Source of the DNA: Exiguobacterium antarcticum DSM 14480
Lineage (GTDB): Bacteria > Bacillota > Bacilli > Exiguobacteriales > Exiguobacteriaceae
Direction: 5' to 3'
DNA: 64,000 nucleotides
NCBI RefSeq assembly: GCF_000685865.1
Contig: NZ_JMKS01000003.1
Span: 992,001 to 1,056,000, forward strand
The notes under the pieces are model-generated. The model did not search any database. It was not told the origin of the DNA and was given only the letters and a program-made list of their open reading frames with translations. Both the position numbers and the translations under genes were made by a program. Below, piece after piece: positions 18,126 through 27,723 of the stretch (positions are counted from its first letter, which is position 1; the number at the start of each line of letters is the position of its first letter).

Positions 18126-18155
18126 ATGCAAATTCTTATTGTTCACGAAAGAAAA

Positions 18156-18197
18156 GGGAGGTGGATTTCCGGATCAAACACCGGAAATCCACCTCCC
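18156..18197 (-). terminator. Strong hairpin terminator after flhP
   Basis: A perfect 17-base stem, GGGAGGTGGATTTCCGG with its reverse complement, has an 8-base loop. The minus strand continues CCCTTTTCTTT, which suits termination of the flhO-flhP transcript. Confidence 0.7.
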
Positions 18198-18264
18198 TTC
18201 ATTCATTTTAATCGAGAGACGTCTTTACTTTCGAGTCAGCCCCTTTGCTATTGATCCAACTGAC

Positions 18265-19047
18265 TTATTTAAGCGACGTCACGATTCCCATCATCTGGTC
18301 CGATGTCGTCAAGGCTTTTGAATTGAGCTGGTACGCCCGTTGAATCTGCGTCAAGTTCGTCATCTCTGTTCCCATGTCGACGTTTGACGTCTCAAGGGTC
18401 CCGACGGTCAACGGATTACCTGTTGCATTCTGATATTGCCCCGTCGCCGTGTAGAGCCCTGCTCCTGCTTCGGTCAATTCACCGTGGTTCGGGATATCGG
18501 CAACGCCGATCCGGGCGAGGACACGCCGTTCCCCGTTCAGGATACCCGTGATGTTCCCGTCTTTGTTCAGTTCGATCGAGGTCGCATTGTCCGGTAACGT
18601 GATCGGTTCGTTAGCCTGGTTGATGACAGACCGTCCCGCATCATCCGTCAACAGGACTTGTCCGTTTGCTTGCGGTGACAATTCAAAATTGCCGTCCCGC
18701 GTAAACTTCGTGACACCATCTGCATCGATCACACCAAAAAAGTGATGCGGATCACTGAGAGCTGCGTCAAGATTACGACCCGTATTTTGGAACGTCCCCA
18801 TCGTAAAGCGTGTTGCTTCATTGGCAACATAACCGCCGACGCCAAGGCGAAGTCCCGCTGGTGTCGTCAACGGACCCGTTGCAAGTCCTCCCGGTTGGTT
18901 GTTGAGATTACGCACAAGCAGTTCATTAAACTGCGATTCACGTCGTTTATAACCATTCGTATTGGCATTCGCCAAATTATGTCCTGTCGTATCAAGCTGC
19001 TTCTGGAGCTGTGCCATCGTACTGGCGGATGTATAAAGTGATTGCAT
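18265..19047 (-). CDS. flhP: Flagellar hook-basal body protein FlhP (FlgG-like rod protein)
   Basis: It is a distal rod/hook-type component of the flagellar basal body, exported by the flagellar type III system. The 260 residues include the N-terminal rod signature LDTTGHNLANANTNGYKRRE (about 18-37) and the C-terminal helix with TNLTQIQRAYQLNSKAL, both needed for assembly. It starts 15 bases after flhO and shares its transcript. The AGGAGG-type ribosome site is clear. In B. subtilis the same pair follows mbl. Confidence 0.92.
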   Translation of the reverse strand: MQSLYTSASTMAQLQKQLDTTGHNLANANTNGYKRRESQFNELLVRNLNNQPGGLATGPLTTPAGLRLGVGGYVANEATRFTMGTFQNTGRNLDAALSDPHHFFGVIDADGVTKFTRDGNFELSPQANGQVLLTDDAGRSVINQANEPITLPDNATSIELNKDGNITGILNGERRVLARIGVADIPNHGELTEAGAGLYTATGQYQNATGNPLTVGTLETSNVDMGTEMTNLTQIQRAYQLNSKALTTSDQMMGIVTSLK

Positions 19048-19062
19048 GGATTTCCTCCTTGA

Positions 19063-19851
19063 TTAACGGACACGTCCGATTTCCGAGACAGCTCTTTCAG
19101 CAGTCCGGTCATAGGCCTGGATGACTTTTTGGTTGGCTTCGAACTGGCGGAGACCGGCGTTCATCTCCGTCATCGTCTGCTCGACTTCAACGTTTCCTAA
19201 TTCGAGTACACCTTGGTCCACTTTGACGGCACCCGCGTTCAAGGCATCCGGTGACCGGAACAATCCGTTCCCTGTCCGTTCAAGTGTCTCCGGCTGATCC
19301 GTCACGACAAGACCCAGGTTCCCGATCGCTTGCCCATTCCCGTCCGTGACGGCACCGTCTGCGCTGACGACGAAGTCTTCATTGACGACGTTCAGCGGTC
19401 GTCCATCCTCACCCAGCACCATATCATTTTCAGTCGTCCGTAAGAACCCATCCTGTCCGACGGCGAACTGACCGTTTGTCGTATAAAGGGTTTCCTCTTC
19501 ACCGGTCGTCGGGTCCGCATGGCGAACCGTAAACAAGGCAGCTCCTTCGAGGGAACTGATTTGAATATCTGTCGCATTTCCCGTCTCCGTGATCGACCCC
19601 AGGGCAAAGTTCGGCGTCGCTGCCTGCATGAAGACACCTGTCGCCAGTTTCCCGACCGTTCCGCGTGACCGGATGCCTGACTGTTCATTGACAGCCGACT
19701 GCTGGATCATCATCTCCGGAAATGTCCGAAGGGATGCCTGATCGGCGCGGAATCCAGGCGTCCGGGCATTCGCCAGGTTGTTACTTAACATTTCTTGTTG
19801 CCGTTGTAACGACTGCATGGCATTGGATGCCGTGTACATTCCTCGTAACAT
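19063..19851 (-). CDS. flhO: Flagellar hook-basal body protein FlhO (FlgF/FlgG-like rod protein)
   Basis: The 262-residue rod protein starts MLRGMYTASNAMQSLQRQQE and continues with the LSNNLANARTPGFRADQ signature. The C-terminal segment QTMTEMNAGLRQFEANQKVI is the matching coiled-coil end. It works with FlhP in the flagellar rod outside the membrane. No other flagellar genes are in the window, as in B. subtilis where flhO-flhP is separate from the fla/che operon. It is first in a two-gene operon. Confidence 0.92.
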   Translation of the reverse strand: MLRGMYTASNAMQSLQRQQEMLSNNLANARTPGFRADQASLRTFPEMMIQQSAVNEQSGIRSRGTVGKLATGVFMQAATPNFALGSITETGNATDIQISSLEGAALFTVRHADPTTGEEETLYTTNGQFAVGQDGFLRTTENDMVLGEDGRPLNVVNEDFVVSADGAVTDGNGQAIGNLGLVVTDQPETLERTGNGLFRSPDALNAGAVKVDQGVLELGNVEVEQTMTEMNAGLRQFEANQKVIQAYDRTAERAVSEIGRVR

Positions 19852-20082
19852 ATGTGTTGGCTCCTCATTGACTTATTGTTCAATTCTCTTCTTTATAGTA
19901 TATCGGTCAATTTTTTGGAAATTCGATGTTTTTTTCAAAATAAGGGAATGAAAAACGTAGATGCATCGAAAGACCTACCCCTTTCGTTCAAAAACATTTG
20001 CTTATTTTTCAACAGATTTGATATTTCCAACTCCCATAAATTGTTATAATCACACTATGACGATACGAAACGAGGTGAGATG

Positions 20083-22614
20083 ATGCCCTTCTTCAAAAGG
20101 AAGAATACAGAATCCTTCATCAATGGCTCCTTGGATTTCAAACAGCTTGTCGACGCGACACATTTTTTAGAGAATCATCCGGATGCCGTCTATACGTTGA
20201 ATCTGGACGGTCAGATCGTTTCTTATAATCAAAAACTTTCGCTTCTTTTAGGATACGGGGGAAAACAACTCCAACACCAGCATTTCAGCGACTTCATCAG
20301 TCCGGCAGAAGCGCAACGGATCGCCCCACTCAAACAACGGGCCTTAAGTGGCGAAACCATCCATTTCACGGCGGACGTCTTGCATCGTGAAGGTCATGTG
20401 TTGACGATGAACGTGACCAACATTCCAATCTATCAACATCATGTCATCATCGGGATTTACGGAATTGCGCGAGACATCTCGCAACATCTTGAACTCCGAC
20501 TCCAACATACCCGTTTGTCTGCAAAAGAACAGTTGACGGCGTCGCTGCCAGGTCTCGCCTTTTTCGAGTATGAAACAACGGCTGACCGGCTGTCTCTCTC
20601 GACTCATTTCGCAACCTTATTGGATGTGTCGCATCATCGATTGGCGTCACTCGATTACGATGAGTTTCTACTCGAAATCCATCCGGACGATCGATCGGTA
20701 TTCAAAGAACAACTGACTCTCCTGCAAAAAGAGGGTTCGTCCACAGTCTCCTGTCATTTACGGATGAATCAAAAACAACACTATACGCAACAGGTGCAGT
20801 GTCAAGGTGTCCGTGTTGAGGACGAGCGTCAGGAACTGTTCAGCTTTTTGTTCCGGGAAACAGCCCGGCACACGCCGCTTGACGGAACGAAGAAGACGGA
20901 CCGCTCACAGCAGGACGATGTGCCCGACAGCACCCTCATGCAACAACAAGAGGACATCCGGAAGTTATCGCTGTATGACCACGTGACCGGCCTGCCGAAC
21001 CGGATGTTGTTCCTCGAGGAAATCGAGCACCTGACCCGAAAAAAACATCCCTTTACGATTTTATCGCTCGATTTCAATCAGCTGCACCAGATCAATGAAC
21101 AGATCGGCTTTGACATCGGGGACCAGTGGTTACGGCAAACGAGCCAATTCTTGACGGAACAGTTACCGGACATGTATTGTTCCCGCCTTGCCGGCGACCA
21201 TTACGCCGCTTTATGGACAGAACCGTTTGATGAACTACAATTGAAAAAAACGTGTCTTGATCTTCTCTCGGTGAACACGACCCGCTTTCAGATTGAAGGG
21301 TACGAGCTCGCAGCAGAACTCGCGATCGGCATCAGTCCGTTTCAAACTGAGGAGACAACCGCCACCGAACTACTCCATACCGCTAATCGGGCGTTGTCCC
21401 GGGCGAAACTTAAACCACAACCCGCTTATGAATTTTATACGTCACAACTCGATTTAGAAATTTACCGGCGGCATCAACTCGAACAAAGTTTACGGAATGC
21501 CATCGAACAAAAAGAATTGTTTCTTGAATACCAACCGAAAGTCGATATTTGGAGCGGTCAGATTTTGACGTGCGAAGCACTGATTCGTTGGGACCATCCA
21601 GAATGGGGACGGATTCCCCCACAAGATTTCATTCCTTTGTCGGAGGAAGGACACTGTTATTTACCGATTGGCGAATGGGTTCTTGAAACCGTCTGTCAGA
21701 CCCTCCAATCTTTGTTGCACAACGCGTTACCGGTCGTCCCGATTTCCATCAACTTATCTTCCAAGCAGTTGCTCCATCGGGACTTTGTTCAGACGATCCG
21801 GACTTGTCTACACCGGTATCAAGTACCCGCCCGGTATCTCCAGCTCGAACTTCAGGAGACCGCCTTGCTTCAGGAAAGTGAGTTCATCAAGGAAACGTTG
21901 CAACAGCTCCATCAGCTGGGAATCGAACTGACACTCGACGGCTACGGAAGTGGCGTGTCTTCCTTGAATAGTCTGCGTACGTATCCGATCAGCAGCCTAA
22001 AACTTGACCGGTCGTTTGTCGCTCAACTCGAAGAAGACAACAGTCCGGCGCCCTTGATCAAAAGTATCGTTTATCTAGCCAAGGAGTTTCAGCTGACCGT
22101 CGTCGCCGAAGGAATCGAGACGCTCGAGCAGCTCGAGCAGTTCCGGGAATTCGAATGCCACGCCGTCCAAGGTTATCTGTTCAGCCGGCCAGTTGGTATC
22201 GAGCAGTTACCGGTTGTTCTGAAACAGGCTGTTCTCGTGCCGATGGAGTCGATGAAAAAATCGCCGAAAAAACCATTACCATCGCTCCATGGGCACATCT
22301 CGATCACGCGATTAAACGGAAAGGATGTCAATGTCGGTTCCTCCCCGATCCTGATCACCCGGAGTACGAACCGATCCGTTCATTTTTACGCATCGATCCG
22401 TCTACCGGTCAATCACCAAATCGAGTTGTCCTTACAGCTGACGGATGTCGTCCATCCCAAAACATTGATCGAACCCCTTGCCCTGACCGAACTCGATAAT
22501 GGTCTGTTCCATTATTCGGCTGACTATAAGATTCGGGCCCAGTCGAGTCAAATCATGAAAGCACTTGAAACGTCCCAGCAACTGAAGCTCGATGAATTCT
22601 TCATGTTGTCCTGA
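20083..22614 (+). CDS. PAS-PAS-GGDEF-EAL protein with degenerate catalytic sites
   Basis: A cytosolic cyclic-di-GMP signalling protein of 843 residues (ATG 20083; the adjoining ATG 20080 sits against GAGGTG). PAS 1 spans about 20-140 (ENHPDAVYTLNLDGQ). A second PAS-like region lies at about 145-265. The GGDEF domain (about 295-450) reads AGDHY at 370-374 instead of GGDEF, so cyclase activity is unlikely. The EAL domain (about 465-715) keeps CEALIRW (497-503), the INLSSKQ Asn, LKLDRS, VVAEGIE and VQGYLF. However, the metal-binding DDFGTG motif reads DGYGSG (619-624), with loss of the second Asp. A C-terminal domain of about 110 residues is shared with the protein at 52186-54972. It is probably a sensor or receptor rather than an enzyme. 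Confidence 0.85.
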   Translation: MPFFKRKNTESFINGSLDFKQLVDATHFLENHPDAVYTLNLDGQIVSYNQKLSLLLGYGGKQLQHQHFSDFISPAEAQRIAPLKQRALSGETIHFTADVLHREGHVLTMNVTNIPIYQHHVIIGIYGIARDISQHLELRLQHTRLSAKEQLTASLPGLAFFEYETTADRLSLSTHFATLLDVSHHRLASLDYDEFLLEIHPDDRSVFKEQLTLLQKEGSSTVSCHLRMNQKQHYTQQVQCQGVRVEDERQELFSFLFRETARHTPLDGTKKTDRSQQDDVPDSTLMQQQEDIRKLSLYDHVTGLPNRMLFLEEIEHLTRKKHPFTILSLDFNQLHQINEQIGFDIGDQWLRQTSQFLTEQLPDMYCSRLAGDHYAALWTEPFDELQLKKTCLDLLSVNTTRFQIEGYELAAELAIGISPFQTEETTATELLHTANRALSRAKLKPQPAYEFYTSQLDLEIYRRHQLEQSLRNAIEQKELFLEYQPKVDIWSGQILTCEALIRWDHPEWGRIPPQDFIPLSEEGHCYLPIGEWVLETVCQTLQSLLHNALPVVPISINLSSKQLLHRDFVQTIRTCLHRYQVPARYLQLELQETALLQESEFIKETLQQLHQLGIELTLDGYGSGVSSLNSLRTYPISSLKLDRSFVAQLEEDNSPAPLIKSIVYLAKEFQLTVVAEGIETLEQLEQFREFECHAVQGYLFSRPVGIEQLPVVLKQAVLVPMESMKKSPKKPLPSLHGHISITRLNGKDVNVGSSPILITRSTNRSVHFYASIRLPVNHQIELSLQLTDVVHPKTLIEPLALTELDNGLFHYSADYKIRAQSSQIMKALETSQQLKLDEFFMLS

Positions 22615-22641
22615 CGACCCGCAATCCGCTGATAATACATC

Positions 22642-22679
22642 AAAAAGGCTGTTCCGATGAAAATCGAAACAGCCTTTTT
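22642..22679. terminator. Bidirectional terminator between convergent genes
   Basis: AAAAAGGCTGTT-CGAT / ATCG-AACAGCCTTTTT forms a 17-base stem with one mismatch, A-tract on one side and T-tract on the other. It serves the PAS-GGDEF-EAL gene (plus) and the MFS gene (minus). Confidence 0.85.
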
Positions 22680-22687
22680 CCTATACG

Positions 22688-23884
22688 TCATGAATGTTTT
22701 TTGCTGAGCACGGCTGTTTGTGTCCGCTCGAGGACCGCATTCGTGAGGACGATCAGACCCGTGAACAGGAACAACGCTTCAAAACCAAAGTGACCGGCAA
22801 TCTGACCACCTGCCAGTGGTCCAAGGAAATTCCCCATGAACTGGGCTGACTGATTATAACCGAAGATCCGCCCTGCCGCATTCGCCGGTGTATGTTTCCG
22901 AAGCAACGCTTGGACGGACGGCATCAACGCCGCTGTCGCAAAACCGATTCCCATCCGTAAGATGATCAATTGACTCGTATCCGTCACGAAGGCTTGCGGA
23001 ATCAAGAAGGCCGCAAAAATCAGCAAAGCGTAGAACAGGACACGTTCCGCCCCGATCTTATCCGACAGGCGACCAAGCCGCTGCGCCGCCAGCAAGGCGG
23101 CAATCCCAGGAGCTGACGCGACGATGCCGGATAACAGCGCCAGCCGTTCCGTACCGGGACTGAGTTCCCGGACGTAGAGCGACAAAATCGGACTGATCGA
23201 TTGAGCGGCGAACTGAATCAAAAACGTCGTCAAGAAGAGGCTTAGGATCAATTCTGGATGACGCAGAGATTGAATGATTTCTTTGGCTGACGCCATCGAC
23301 TTCGTCTGTAGAGGAACGAAATCTTCTTTGACAAAGAAATACGTGACGAGAAACGTCAAGAAGAGCGGAATGCTCGTAAAGAGAAAAACGGGTCGAAGCC
23401 CAATCATATCGGCAAGGAATCCTCCAATCAGAGGTCCGAGCAAGCCACCGGCAATCCCACCGGTTGATAATGTACCGAGCGCCCAGCCACTTTTCTCTTT
23501 TGGGGTTTGTGACGCAATCAAGGTGATTCCGGCCGAGATGAATCCGGAAACCGCACCCATGACAAGCCGTAAGAAGACCAGTTGATAGACATCCTGGACG
23601 AAACTGATCAAGAACATGACGATCGACATCCCGAGACTCGCTCGGAGCAACATCAATTTCCGTCCTTTTTTATCCGCGAGCCGTCCCCAAATCGGCGAGA
23701 CGATCGCTGCGACGAGGAATGTCGCACCAAACGCGACCCCGGACCAGGTCGTGATTTCCTGGCGACCATTCACGCCCAGTTCTTCGATGAATAAGGGCAA
23801 AAACGGTAACACTAAGCTCAAGGCGGCAGCGGTCAAAAAACTACCGATCCAGACGACAACTAAATTTCGTTTCCATAATGGCAT
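22688..23884 (-). CDS. MFS exporter, DHA1 drug:H+ antiporter type
   Basis: The 398-residue, 12-helix major facilitator protein has motif A after helix 2 (GRLADKKGRKLMLLRA) and a degenerate copy in the second half (GRLSDKIGAERV). A motif-C-like segment in helix 5 (GGIAGGLLGPLIGGFLAD) is typical of drug exporters, and closest relatives in Firmicutes are MdtG/multidrug-type carriers. ATG 23884 follows AAAAAGGAAGTGATG. It is monogenic and divergent from the secreted protein gene at 24064. The substrate cannot be deduced. Confidence 0.85.
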   Translation of the reverse strand: MPLWKRNLVVVWIGSFLTAAALSLVLPFLPLFIEELGVNGRQEITTWSGVAFGATFLVAAIVSPIWGRLADKKGRKLMLLRASLGMSIVMFLISFVQDVYQLVFLRLVMGAVSGFISAGITLIASQTPKEKSGWALGTLSTGGIAGGLLGPLIGGFLADMIGLRPVFLFTSIPLFLTFLVTYFFVKEDFVPLQTKSMASAKEIIQSLRHPELILSLFLTTFLIQFAAQSISPILSLYVRELSPGTERLALLSGIVASAPGIAALLAAQRLGRLSDKIGAERVLFYALLIFAAFLIPQAFVTDTSQLIILRMGIGFATAALMPSVQALLRKHTPANAAGRIFGYNQSAQFMGNFLGPLAGGQIAGHFGFEALFLFTGLIVLTNAVLERTQTAVLSKKHS

Positions 23885-24063
23885 TGTGGCATCACTTCCT
23901 TTTTAATGGTAATTCCGGTTCAATACAACAACTTCTAATATACACTTCATAAAGTAAAATGTATAGTATTCGAACTGACCCTAAGGACACCCGGACTATT
24001 GGCTTATATCCAAATCACGCTGGACGACCGATAATAAGGTAACTCAATAAGGGAGTGAACGAT

Positions 24064-24933
24064 ATGAAACGCTTCATCATCAGTCTGATTTGTCTTACGA
24101 TGGCTGCTACGCTTCTGCCTGCCAGAACCGAAGCGGCCGTCACCGTCACGCGCCATACCGTGATGTGGTCCATTCCTGAAGCGAAACAAATTTCAACGAA
24201 AGTCACACAGCTGGCAAACAGACAGATGAAACGTGTCTACCTGCATGTCGCTGTCGAGGGTGATCGAACTCTCTACCGTACATTCGTTGAAAAAGCACAT
24301 CTTGCCGGAATCGAAGTTTATTTCTTATTCGGTCAGCCCAGTTGGATTACGAATGAAGGGACGACGAACCGGCCGAACGTCGAAGATCCGTTAGCCTGGA
24401 TCAACGTCTATCTGCAGGAAACGATGGAGCGTCCGGACGGCATCAGTGTCGACCTCGAGCCGTATGCCTTACCGGCCTGGGAAACGGACCAATCTGCCGT
24501 CATCGCTTCTTATCAACGACTTTTGACTGCTTTTCATGATGTCAGCGCGTTTCGCGGGCTTCCGTTGCAACTGTTCTTACCCTTTTGGTTCCATACGGTC
24601 ACTGACGTCTCCGGACGCCCGCTCAGTGAATGGGCGATGGAACTGGCCGACGAAGTAACACTAATGAGTTACAGGACGGTCTATGGCGGTGGAAATGGTC
24701 TTGCCGCGATTACGATGACCGATGCCTTATATGCCGCGAGTCATCAGCACCGTCTGTCCTATGCACTGGAATTCACGGAACTGCCGGAAACACCGAGCAT
24801 CACCTTTTATGGGAAGACACGGACTACACTCAATCAACTGATCAATCAGACGATGAACAGTTCGCTGCCGCCGAGTGCCATCGTCTACCATGATTTTGAA
24901 GCGTATCAGGCATTCATGCGGAGTACGCAATAA
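24064..24933 (+). CDS. Secreted TIM-barrel-like protein, putative glycosidase
   Basis: The 289-residue exported protein begins at ATG 24064, with AAGGGAG at good spacing; an upstream in-frame GTG lies in that site. The signal peptide is about 1-25 (ending ARTEAA). The mature part alternates strand and helix, with LHVAV, VEVYF-like, GISVDLEPY (about 140) and LPLQLFLPFW segments spaced as in TIM barrels. The acidic pair in SVDLEP is placed like the catalytic acids of GH18/GH114-type enzymes, but I cannot assign a family. It is monogenic, divergent from the MFS gene and followed by a strong terminator. Confidence 0.7.
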   Translation: MKRFIISLICLTMAATLLPARTEAAVTVTRHTVMWSIPEAKQISTKVTQLANRQMKRVYLHVAVEGDRTLYRTFVEKAHLAGIEVYFLFGQPSWITNEGTTNRPNVEDPLAWINVYLQETMERPDGISVDLEPYALPAWETDQSAVIASYQRLLTAFHDVSAFRGLPLQLFLPFWFHTVTDVSGRPLSEWAMELADEVTLMSYRTVYGGGNGLAAITMTDALYAASHQHRLSYALEFTELPETPSITFYGKTRTTLNQLINQTMNSSLPPSAIVYHDFEAYQAFMRSTQ

Positions 24934-24981
24934 TCAGGAAAGATTGGTTCCAGAATTATCACTTTTTCTTACGTTTTCCAT

Positions 24982-25023
24982 ACAACAAGGGGTCATTCCG
25001 CGATTGGAATGACCCCTTGTTTT
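24982..25023. terminator. Bidirectional terminator between the secreted protein gene and mbl
   Basis: AACAAGGGGTCATTCC and its exact reverse complement close a 6-base loop, with TTTT on the plus side. It lies between convergent genes. Confidence 0.85.
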
Positions 25024-25031
25024 GATTTATC

Positions 25032-26015
25032 TTATTTTCCTAAGTGATCGAGCATGATGCCTGTCCCGCGCGCGACACATAACATCGGATCTTCTGCGAT
25101 CAAGACCGGCAGTCCCAGTTCCTTCGCGAGTAACTGATCGATCCCGTCGAGCAATGCTCCACCACCGGTCAGGATGATGCCACGGTCGATGATGTCTGCT
25201 GCCAGTTCCGGTGGTGTTTTCTCGAGGACACGTTTCGTCGCTTCGACGATTTCCATCGCCGCTTCCGCCAACGCTTCGTGCATCTCTTGTGAAGAAATCG
25301 TGATGTTGTCCGGGAGACCGGTCACGAGATTACGACCACGAATGTCCATCTCTTCTTGACGCCCTTCGTCTGAAACGGTTGCAACCGTCATCTTGACGTT
25401 TTGAGCCGTCCGCTCCCCGATGATGAGTTTATGGTTATCCTTGATCGCTCGAATGATATCGTGATCAAACCGGTCACCCGCCACTTTTATCGTTTCGCCA
25501 CAGACGATATCTCCCATCGAAAGAACGGCGACATCCGTCGTACCGCCACCAATATCAATCACCATATGACCAGCCGGCATCCAAATGTCCATTCCGGCAC
25601 CAACTGCCGCGACTTTTGGTTCGACTTCGAGGAAAACGGTTTTGGCACCCGATTTTTCTCCAGCCTGGCGAATCGCTTTGGCTTCGACCGTCGTGATGCT
25701 CGCTGGTGTACAGATCAACATCCGGACGCCACCAAACATACTCCGGACTTCAATCTTGTCGATGAAATGGCGTAACATCGCTTCTGTCATCTCAAAATCG
25801 GCAATGACTCCATCCCGAAGTGGACGGATTGCGACGATGTTTCCTGGTGTCCGACCGACCATCTGGTGCGCTTCGGTTCCGACGGCATGAATTTTTCCTG
25901 TTGCTTTATCAATGGCGACAACCGATGGCTCATCGAGCACGATGCCCCTACCTTTTACATGAATGACGACATTTGCCGTCCCTAGGTCAATCCCGATATC
26001 CTTTGTAAAAAACAT
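25032..26015 (-). CDS. mbl: Rod-shape-determining protein Mbl (MreB-like actin)
   Basis: The 327-residue bacterial actin polymerises under the membrane and guides lateral wall synthesis. Phosphate-1 motif DIGIDLGTANVVIH (6-19), the MVIDIGGGTTDVAVLS phosphate-2 motif (about 151-166) and the adenosine motif GIILTGGGALLDGID (about 278-292) are all intact. It is assigned as Mbl rather than MreB because of the position between murA and flhO-flhP, as in B. subtilis, and because no mreC or mreD follows. GGAGATCACGCGAG precedes ATG 26015. The adjacent spoIIID of B. subtilis is missing. Confidence 0.93.
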   Translation of the reverse strand: MFFTKDIGIDLGTANVVIHVKGRGIVLDEPSVVAIDKATGKIHAVGTEAHQMVGRTPGNIVAIRPLRDGVIADFEMTEAMLRHFIDKIEVRSMFGGVRMLICTPASITTVEAKAIRQAGEKSGAKTVFLEVEPKVAAVGAGMDIWMPAGHMVIDIGGGTTDVAVLSMGDIVCGETIKVAGDRFDHDIIRAIKDNHKLIIGERTAQNVKMTVATVSDEGRQEEMDIRGRNLVTGLPDNITISSQEMHEALAEAAMEIVEATKRVLEKTPPELAADIIDRGIILTGGGALLDGIDQLLAKELGLPVLIAEDPMLCVARGTGIMLDHLGK

Positions 26016-26122
26016 CTCGCGTGATCTCCTTTATCCACTGGCTATTATTCCAAAATATAGAGCGTCGTTTGGACGTCTAACCCATTTATGTATACATACC
26101 TTTCAATTCTAGCACAGCAAAA

Positions 26123-26157
26123 CAAAAAGAGACGACTTTCTTTTTGAGAAAGTCGTC
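26123..26157 (-). terminator. Terminator after murA
   Basis: GACGACTTTCT / AGAAAGTCGTC with a 5-base loop runs into CTTTTTG on the minus strand, about 27 bases past the murA stop. mbl is therefore largely transcribed from its own promoter. Confidence 0.8.
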
Positions 26158-26183
26158 AAGAATATAGGGAATGAAATAAGAGC

Positions 26184-27488
26184 TTAAAGCTTCGTAGCTG
26201 CTGTTTCTTCAATCGCAACCGTTTCTTCCGTAATCCGCTCGACATCTGCGCCGAGTGCTTGTAATTTAAGGTGGAAATCAACATATCCACGATCGATATG
26301 GTGTAAGGCTCCGACACGTGTTTCGCCTTCAGCGATCAATCCTGCCGTGACAAGTGCTGCTCCTGAACGAAGATCCGTTGAGAGAACTTCTGCGCCTTGG
26401 AGCTGGATGCCGCCTGTGATGATGGATGAACGTCCTTCAATCTTGATATCGGCATTCATCCGACGGAATTCTTCGACATGCATGAAGCGGTTTTCGAAGA
26501 CCGTTTCCGTGATGACTGACGTACCTTCTGCTTTTAAGACCAATGCCATCATTTGAGCTTGGACATCTGTCGGGAAACCAGGGTGTGGCATCGTCTTGAC
26601 ATCAATCGCAACAAGCTTTTTCGGTCCGATGACACGAAGTCCTTCTTCTGTATCCGAGATCTTGACGCCCATCTCTTCCATTTTTGAGATCAATGGACGA
26701 AGGTGTTCACGCTCTGCCCCGATGACTTCGACGTCACCTTCTGTGATGGCGGCTGCAATCATGAACGTACCCGCTTCGATCCGGTCTGGAATGACATAGT
26801 GGTTGCCACCATGAAGTTTTTCGACACCTTCGATACGGATCGTCTCTGTTCCAGCACCACGGACTTTTGCACCCATTGCGTTCAAGAAGTTAGCGAGATC
26901 CACGATTTCAGGTTCTTTGGCGACATTTTCGATGACAGTTGTTCCTTCAGCAAGTGTTGCTGCCATCATGATGTTTTCAGTCGCACCGACGGATGGGAAG
27001 TCCAAGTAGATTTTTGCGCCTTGAAGACGGCCATCGACTTGTGCTTCAACGAACCCGTTCCCGATGATCGTTTTCGCACCCATTGCTTCAAAACCTTTTA
27101 AGTGTAAATCGATTGGACGTGAACCAATTGCACAGCCACCCGGCATCGCGACACGCGCGCGACCGAGACGAGCAAGGAGTGGTCCCATGACGAGAATCGA
27201 CGCACGCATCTTACGAACGTATTCAAGTGGTGCCTCATCTTTTAGTTCTGCTTCCGCATTAACCGTCACCGTGTTTGCTTCGGCATCAAATATCACTTCT
27301 GCATTCAAATTACGTAGGACATTATTGATTGTATAGACGTCTGCAAGACGTGGGACATTTTGAAGGACTGATGTTCCTTCTGAAGCAAGCAATGTTGCGA
27401 CCAATGTTTTTAAGACTGCATTTTTTGCACCCTCTACTTTTACCGTTCCAGCTAGTTTACGTCCGCCACGGACAACAATTTTTTCCAT
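26184..27488 (-). CDS. murA: UDP-N-acetylglucosamine 1-carboxyvinyltransferase MurA
   Basis: It transfers enolpyruvate from PEP to UDP-GlcNAc, the first committed step of peptidoglycan synthesis and the fosfomycin target. The 434 residues are the normal length. The catalytic Cys 119 is present in [11 protein letters not shown], so fosfomycin sensitivity at this residue is expected. Substrate-binding segments [10 protein letters not shown] (20-29) and [12 protein letters not shown] are intact. Position next to ywzB, downstream of the atp operon, matches murAA of B. subtilis. The B. subtilis neighbour spoIID is absent. Confidence 0.95.
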   Translation of the reverse strand: MEKIVVRGGRKLAGTVKVEGAKNAVLKTLVATLLASEGTSVLQNVPRLADVYTINNVLRNLNAEVIFDAEANTVTVNAEAELKDEAPLEYVRKMRASILVMGPLLARLGRARVAMPGGCAIGSRPIDLHLKGFEAMGAKTIIGNGFVEAQVDGRLQGAKIYLDFPSVGATENIMMAATLAEGTTVIENVAKEPEIVDLANFLNAMGAKVRGAGTETIRIEGVEKLHGGNHYVIPDRIEAGTFMIAAAITEGDVEVIGAEREHLRPLISKMEEMGVKISDTEEGLRVIGPKKLVAIDVKTMPHPGFPTDVQAQMMALVLKAEGTSVITETVFENRFMHVEEFRRMNADIKIEGRSSIITGGIQLQGAEVLSTDLRSGAALVTAGLIAEGETRVGALHHIDRGYVDFHLKLQALGADVERITEETVAIEETAATKL

Positions 27489-27723
27489 TACTCATACTCC
27501 TCTGCTTTCGTTTCTGTTCTACTATTTATAATTCGCGATTGGTGTGAATCATAGTTGAAGACCAACGCATGATAGAAGAGAAACACACTGTAGTTTATCT
27601 CTCGTTCCAAATCCAACACGACTTTTCAGCTTTACAATGGTTTTGTTTCTTCATTATAAGATTACTATCCTGTTCCATACTAAATCAGATTTCCAATTTA
27701 GGGTTTACAATGAAGTTACAAGT

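Larger units (their letters stand above)
17952..18264. other. Intergenic region with two hairpins
   Basis: These 313 bases lie between the convergent kinase (plus) and flhP (minus) genes. They hold an imperfect hairpin at 18083-18125 and a perfect 17-base hairpin at 18156-18197, listed separately. No gene is supported here. Confidence 0.6.
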
